64,000 nucleotides of DNA from Candidatus Omnitrophota bacterium (GTDB lineage: Bacteria; Hinthialibacterota; Hinthialibacteria; Hinthialibacterales; Hinthialibacteraceae): the NCBI GenBank assembly GCA_016934335.1, contig JAFGTC010000261.1, positions 1 through 64,000 of the forward strand. The letters run 5' to 3'. Shown here one piece after another: positions 60,072-64,000 of the stretch (position 1 is its first letter; each line of letters opens with the position of its first letter). A model generated the notes under the pieces. The model was not told the DNA's origin, made no database searches, and saw only the letters and a list, made by a program, of their open reading frames with translations. A program made the position numbers and the translations under genes.

Positions 60072-60526
60072 TTACGATTCGCGACGCCTCGATGGAGGAT
60101 GCAGAGGCGATTGCCCGATTCAGCGCCGCGCTGGCCTTTGAAACAGAAGCCATCGAGTTGGATCGGCGGCGTCTTTTGGACGGCGTGAGAGCGCTTTTAA
60201 GCGATCCTCAAAAGGGTCGTTATTTCATCGCGGAAATCGATGGAGAAGTCGCCGGTCAAACTTCCGTAACCTATGAATGGAGCGATTGGCGTAATGGCGC
60301 GTTCTGGTGGATCCAAAGCGTTTATGTCGATCCGGCGCATCGCAAACGAGGCGTTTACAGGGCGTTGCACAACTATATTCAACAAAAAGCGCAGCAGGCG
60401 GGATCGATCGGGCTGCGCTTGTATGTGGAAAAAGAGAACGCTTCCGCTCAAGAAGCCTACCGCGTCATGGGAATGACGGAATGCCCTTATCAGATGTTTG
60501 AACGAGCGTTTCAACCATTCTGGTGA
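60068..60526 (+). CDS. GNAT family N-acetyltransferase
   Basis: ITIRDASMEDAEAIARFSAALAFETE; WWIQSVYVDPAHRKRGVYRALHNYIQQKA; overlaps the upstream cinA-like ORF by 4 nt (ATGA). Confidence 0.92.
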   Translation: MITIRDASMEDAEAIARFSAALAFETEAIELDRRRLLDGVRALLSDPQKGRYFIAEIDGEVAGQTSVTYEWSDWRNGAFWWIQSVYVDPAHRKRGVYRALHNYIQQKAQQAGSIGLRLYVEKENASAQEAYRVMGMTECPYQMFERAFQPFW

Positions 60527-60547
60527 TTCTTATCTGTGGATTATGTT

Positions 60548-61387
60548 CTATGAATTCACATACGGCCGGCTGGCATTCCACACAGTCAGCAGAGATTCAA
60601 GCAGGGATTCTAAATTATCCAGCGGAATCATATTCGGACCGTCGCTGAGAGCGTGATCGGGATCGGGATGCGTTTCGATGAAAAATCCATCCACGCCGAC
60701 GGCGGCGGCGGCGCGTGCGAGATGCGGCGCCAAATGCCGCTGACCTCCCGATGAATCCCCTCGTTCTCCCGGCTGCTGAATACTGTGCGTCACATCAAAG
60801 ACGACGGGAGCGAACCGGCGCATAATCGGCAAAGCGCGCATGTCGACGATGAGATTATTATAGCCGAATGACGAGCCGCGCTCCGTAAGAGAAACGCGAT
60901 TGTTCCCGAATCCCTTCACTTTCACGGCGGCGTAGCGCATTCCTTCCGGATCCATAAACTGCCCTTTTTTAATATTGACCGGTTTGCCCGTCTTGGCGCA
61001 CGCTTTGAGCAGATCGGTTTGGCGGCAGAGAAACGCCGGCACTTGAAGGACATCGACATGCTCGGCCACAATGCTCGCCTGATGGGTTTCATGCACGTCG
61101 GTCAAAACGGGCATGTCGAATTCCGCGCGCGCTTTGGAAAGAATGTCCAGCGCGTCATTGAATCCAATGGTGCGAAACGAATCGCGGCTGGTGCGGTTCG
61201 CCTTATCGAACGAGGATTTGAAGACGAAGGGGATGTTCAGCCGGGATGTGATCTCTTTGAGTTTTTCCGCCGTATAAAAAATTCGATCGCGCGACTCTAC
61301 GACGCACGGGCCGGCAATCAATACCATCGTATCGCCCCCCAGGCAAACGCCGGGAGCGAGGTTAAACGCAGAAGGATGAACAGGCAT
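60548..61387 (-). CDS. kdsA: 2-dehydro-3-deoxyphosphooctonate aldolase (KDO-8-P synthase)
   Basis: MVLIAGPCVVESRDRIFYTAEKLKEI; FVFKSSFDKANRTS; KKGQFMDPEGM; FDVTHSIQQPG. The start could also be 61417. Confidence 0.96.
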   Translation of the reverse strand: MPVHPSAFNLAPGVCLGGDTMVLIAGPCVVESRDRIFYTAEKLKEITSRLNIPFVFKSSFDKANRTSRDSFRTIGFNDALDILSKARAEFDMPVLTDVHETHQASIVAEHVDVLQVPAFLCRQTDLLKACAKTGKPVNIKKGQFMDPEGMRYAAVKVKGFGNNRVSLTERGSSFGYNNLIVDMRALPIMRRFAPVVFDVTHSIQQPGERGDSSGGQRHLAPHLARAAAAVGVDGFFIETHPDPDHALSDGPNMIPLDNLESLLESLLTVWNASRPYVNS

Positions 61388-61441
61388 AGCGATTCCTTTC
61401 ACATACTCATTCAACATTCAATATGATGTCTTCAATGCCGG

Positions 61442-61481
61442 AAAAACAAAACCCCCCGGTCGTGAGAAATTGACCGGGGGG
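61442..61481 (-). terminator. Terminator downstream of trpB2
   Basis: ccccccggtc-gtgagaaatt-gaccgggggg. On the - strand it is followed by TTTTGTTTTT. Confidence 0.85.
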
Positions 61482-61517
61482 GGTGAAACATCCGATTTGA
61501 AGAATTCGATGGATCGA

Positions 61518-62876
61518 TCACACTCCGATTTTGGGAAGCCGAGCGAGAGCTTCCTGAATCTTCTCCATGGGATATTCGTAATCTTCGATATCGCCCGCCA
61601 AGAATCGATCATAAGAAGCCATGTCAAAATGGCCGTGACCGCTGAAATTGAAGACGATCGTTTTTTCTTTGCCTTCTTCTCGGGCTTTGATCGCTTCTTG
61701 GACGACAACGGCGATGGCGTGAGACGTTTCCGGCGCCGGGATGATCCCTTCGCTTCTCGCAAACGTAATAGCCGCCTTGAAGGCTTCCGTTTGGTGGATA
61801 GCTCGAGGTTCCATCAAATTCTCTTCGATCGCCGCAGAAATCAAAGGCGCGACGCCGTGATATCGCAAACCGCCGGCGTGGATGCCGGGCGGAATGAAAT
61901 CATGACCGAGCGTATGCATTCGAATCAAAGGCGTCATCTGAGCCGTGTCGCCGAAATCGTAGGTCAGCTGCCCCTTGGTCATGGTCGGGCAGGCGTAAGG
62001 CTCGGATCCGATGATTTGAATATCACGCCCATTTGCTTTATCCACCATGAACGGGAAGGCGAGACCGGCGAAATTGCTGCCGCCGCCTACGCACCCGACC
62101 ACGATATCGGGGAAATCATCTACCAGCTCAAACTGCTTTTTGGCTTCCAAACCAATGATCGTCTGGTGATGGAGAACATGATTCAACACGCTGCCAAGCG
62201 AGTATTTTGTATTGTCATGCATGACGGCGTCTTCGACGGCTTCGCTGATGGCGATTCCCAAACTGCCGGGCGTGTCGGGATCTTTTTCAAGGATCGCGCG
62301 TCCCGCGTTGGTCTGATCGGAGGGGCTGGGAAAAATTTCCGCGCCCCATGTGTGAATCATGGATTTTCGATAGGGTTTTTGTTCATAACTGATTCGAACC
62401 ATGTAAACCCGGCATTCCAATCCGAAATGGTTGCAAGCATAAGATAGCGCGCTCCCCCATTGCCCGGCGCCGGTCTCCGTAGTAAGCCGGGCCACGCCTT
62501 CCTTCATGTTGTAATAAGCCTGGGCGACGGCCGTGTTGGGCTTGTGGCTGCCGGGAGGGCTGACGCTTTCGTTCTTGTAGTAAATCTTGGCCGGCGTTTC
62601 GAGTGCTTGTTCCAGACTATAGGCGCGCACTAAAGGCGTAGGACGCCATGTCGTCAGCACTTCCAGAATTTCTTCCGGGATGTCGATCCACGGATCGGGG
62701 CTCATTTCTTGCTGCAGCAAACCCATTGGAAAAATGACGGCCATTTTCTCGGGCGACATCGGTTCGCCATTCGAAGGGTCCAGATACGGAGCAGGAGGCT
62801 TCTTCAAATAAGGAATCAGATTCAGCCATTTTGTAGGGATTTGATCCTCATTGAGTATAATCCGTCTATGCAACAT
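61518..62876 (-). CDS. trpB: Tryptophan synthase beta chain, TrpB2-type
   Basis: [70 protein letters not shown] (PLP Lys in GSHKPNTA). Confidence 0.93.
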   Translation of the reverse strand: MLHRRIILNEDQIPTKWLNLIPYLKKPPAPYLDPSNGEPMSPEKMAVIFPMGLLQQEMSPDPWIDIPEEILEVLTTWRPTPLVRAYSLEQALETPAKIYYKNESVSPPGSHKPNTAVAQAYYNMKEGVARLTTETGAGQWGSALSYACNHFGLECRVYMVRISYEQKPYRKSMIHTWGAEIFPSPSDQTNAGRAILEKDPDTPGSLGIAISEAVEDAVMHDNTKYSLGSVLNHVLHHQTIIGLEAKKQFELVDDFPDIVVGCVGGGSNFAGLAFPFMVDKANGRDIQIIGSEPYACPTMTKGQLTYDFGDTAQMTPLIRMHTLGHDFIPPGIHAGGLRYHGVAPLISAAIEENLMEPRAIHQTEAFKAAITFARSEGIIPAPETSHAIAVVVQEAIKAREEGKEKTIVFNFSGHGHFDMASYDRFLAGDIEDYEYPMEKIQEALARLPKIGV

Positions 62877-63159
62877 TATTCCTACCTCTGCAATATAAGT
62901 ATTTGCCCATCGAATCGCCGAGACCGCCCTTATCCCCTGTCAACGAAAAGATGGAAACTGATGTTAAGATTGTTACATTACATGATTGATTGGAAATTGC
63001 CTAGAGGAACGGTAAATTGGATCCAAATTTCATAGCGCGCTATCAATTTTACATAAATAATTGATTTAGGCTCATACTGCGCATGGATTGCATTCTAGGA
63101 ATTCATCGGCTCTCATGTTAGCATCTTATCAAAACGACTTTCTGAAGGAGGGATGCGCA

Positions 63160-64000
63160 ATGAAGAAGCAATGCATGGGAATTCTCCTCTCGATATTTCT
63201 CGGAGCCCCTGCCGCTTTCGCCGATTCTCCCGAAATCGAGATCGATGAATGCAACAATATCCGCCAATATCTGGCCCGAGCCGCCTGTGACATCACAAAA
63301 CATTCGTTGGATGGATTCAACACATTGGAAAATTGGCGGAAAGCCAGAGGCGAGCGCTATAAGCAGTTTATGGAAATGATGAGTATGACCGATGTTCCGC
63401 TTGATGGGGAGCGCTCTCCCTTGAATCCCGTTGTGACCGGCGAGATTCAAAAAGACGGCTATAAAATCATCAAATTGTATTATGAATCCCTTCCTCAATT
63501 GTATGTACCGGCCAATCTTTACATCCCCGATAATCTATCCGGTCCGGCGCCGGCGGTTTTATATGTATGCGGCCATTCGCGCACTCAGAAAGTCCATTAT
63601 CAAACTCATCCCCGGAAATGGGCTCAACTGGGGTTTGTCTGCCTTATCATTGAAACCATTCAATGGGGCGAAGTGCTGGGCGATCACTGGGGATGCTACG
63701 CCCGGGGCTGGTTCCATTGGTACAGCCGCGGCTACACGCCGGGCGGCGTGGAACTCTGGAATGCGATGCGCGGACTGGATCTCTTATGCGAGAGGGAAGA
63801 GGTCGATCCCTCGCGGCTGGGCGTGACCGGCATATCCGGCGGAGGTTCGCAAAGTTTTTATATCGCCGCCGCCGATCCTCGCATTAAAGTCGCCGCGCCG
63901 GTTTGCGGGGGTTGTACGCTGGAATCTCAAGTGGGCCAGCGAGTCCTGGACGGCCACTGCGACTGCATGACGCCCATCAACACTTACGGCATCGACTTCC
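63160..64000 (+). CDS. Secreted alpha/beta-hydrolase (acetyl-xylan-esterase-like), 3' truncated by the window
   Basis: MKKQCMGILLSIFLGAPAAFA with SD aaggaggg; APAVLYVCGHSRTQKVHYQ; GVTGISGGGSQSFYIAAADPRIKVAAPVCG nucleophile elbow. Frame open at the window end. Confidence 0.85.
   Translation, partial: MKKQCMGILLSIFLGAPAAFADSPEIEIDECNNIRQYLARAACDITKHSLDGFNTLENWRKARGERYKQFMEMMSMTDVPLDGERSPLNPVVTGEIQKDGYKIIKLYYESLPQLYVPANLYIPDNLSGPAPAVLYVCGHSRTQKVHYQTHPRKWAQLGFVCLIIETIQWGEVLGDHWGCYARGWFHWYSRGYTPGGVELWNAMRGLDLLCEREEVDPSRLGVTGISGGGSQSFYIAAADPRIKVAAPVCGGCTLESQVGQRVLDGHCDCMTPINTYGIDF

Noticed and set aside
1-64000. CRISPR array, prophage, transposase or rRNA/tRNA genes
   Set aside because: Looked for repeated spaced units, transposase/integrase motifs and tRNA-like TpsiC arms on both strands; none was convincing by eye. 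A tRNAscan/ISfinder run would be needed to exclude them formally.

Overview
This is a roughly 64 kb, gene-dense, mid-GC bacterial chromosomal segment. It looks Gram-negative (kdsA; many secreted or lipoprotein signal sequences) and comes from a lineage rich in glycosidases, sulfatases, PQQ-like beta-propellers and DUF1559/GspG-like pseudopilins, possibly a PVC, Hydrogenedentes or Sumerlaeota-type organism (inference only). I found no CRISPR array, rRNA, confident tRNA, transposase or phage module.

Main blocks, in order:
- a membrane-anchored cytochrome c, 5' truncated by the window
- a tight five-gene sugar-catabolic operon (two large secreted proteins, DUF4434-like hydrolase, AGE-family epimerase, SSS transporter)
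- pseudopilin, LamG protein and a NarX/NarL-like two-component pair
- pseudopilin, Gfo/Idh/MocA oxidoreductase, mtaB, ABC-type permease, zinc-ribbon coiled-coil protein
- VanW, a secreted AMMECR1-like protein and a large thioester alpha-2-macroglobulin
- GT87, secreted nitrilase and htpG
- an AT-rich orphan gene and a GH5 enzyme
- an ECF sigma factor embedded among membrane/coiled-coil proteins
- an MCP and a hybrid histidine kinase
- a PfkB/NUDIX pair, CBM9 protein, rubredoxin-glutamate synthase fusion, rubrerythrin and a PerR/Fur regulator with a clear palindromic operator candidate
- two PQQ propeller paralogs (one with an in-frame stop), pseudopilin, sulfatase, priA, NtrC-type regulator, secreted metzincin, cinA-like gene with a signal peptide, GNAT, kdsA, trpB2 and a truncated esterase.

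The strongest candidates for undescribed biology are the ECF-sigma/coiled-coil envelope module, the VanW/AMMECR1/A2M cluster and the Cys-motif PfkB/NUDIX pair. No single system is spectacular. All functional calls come from reading motifs by eye, without database searches.
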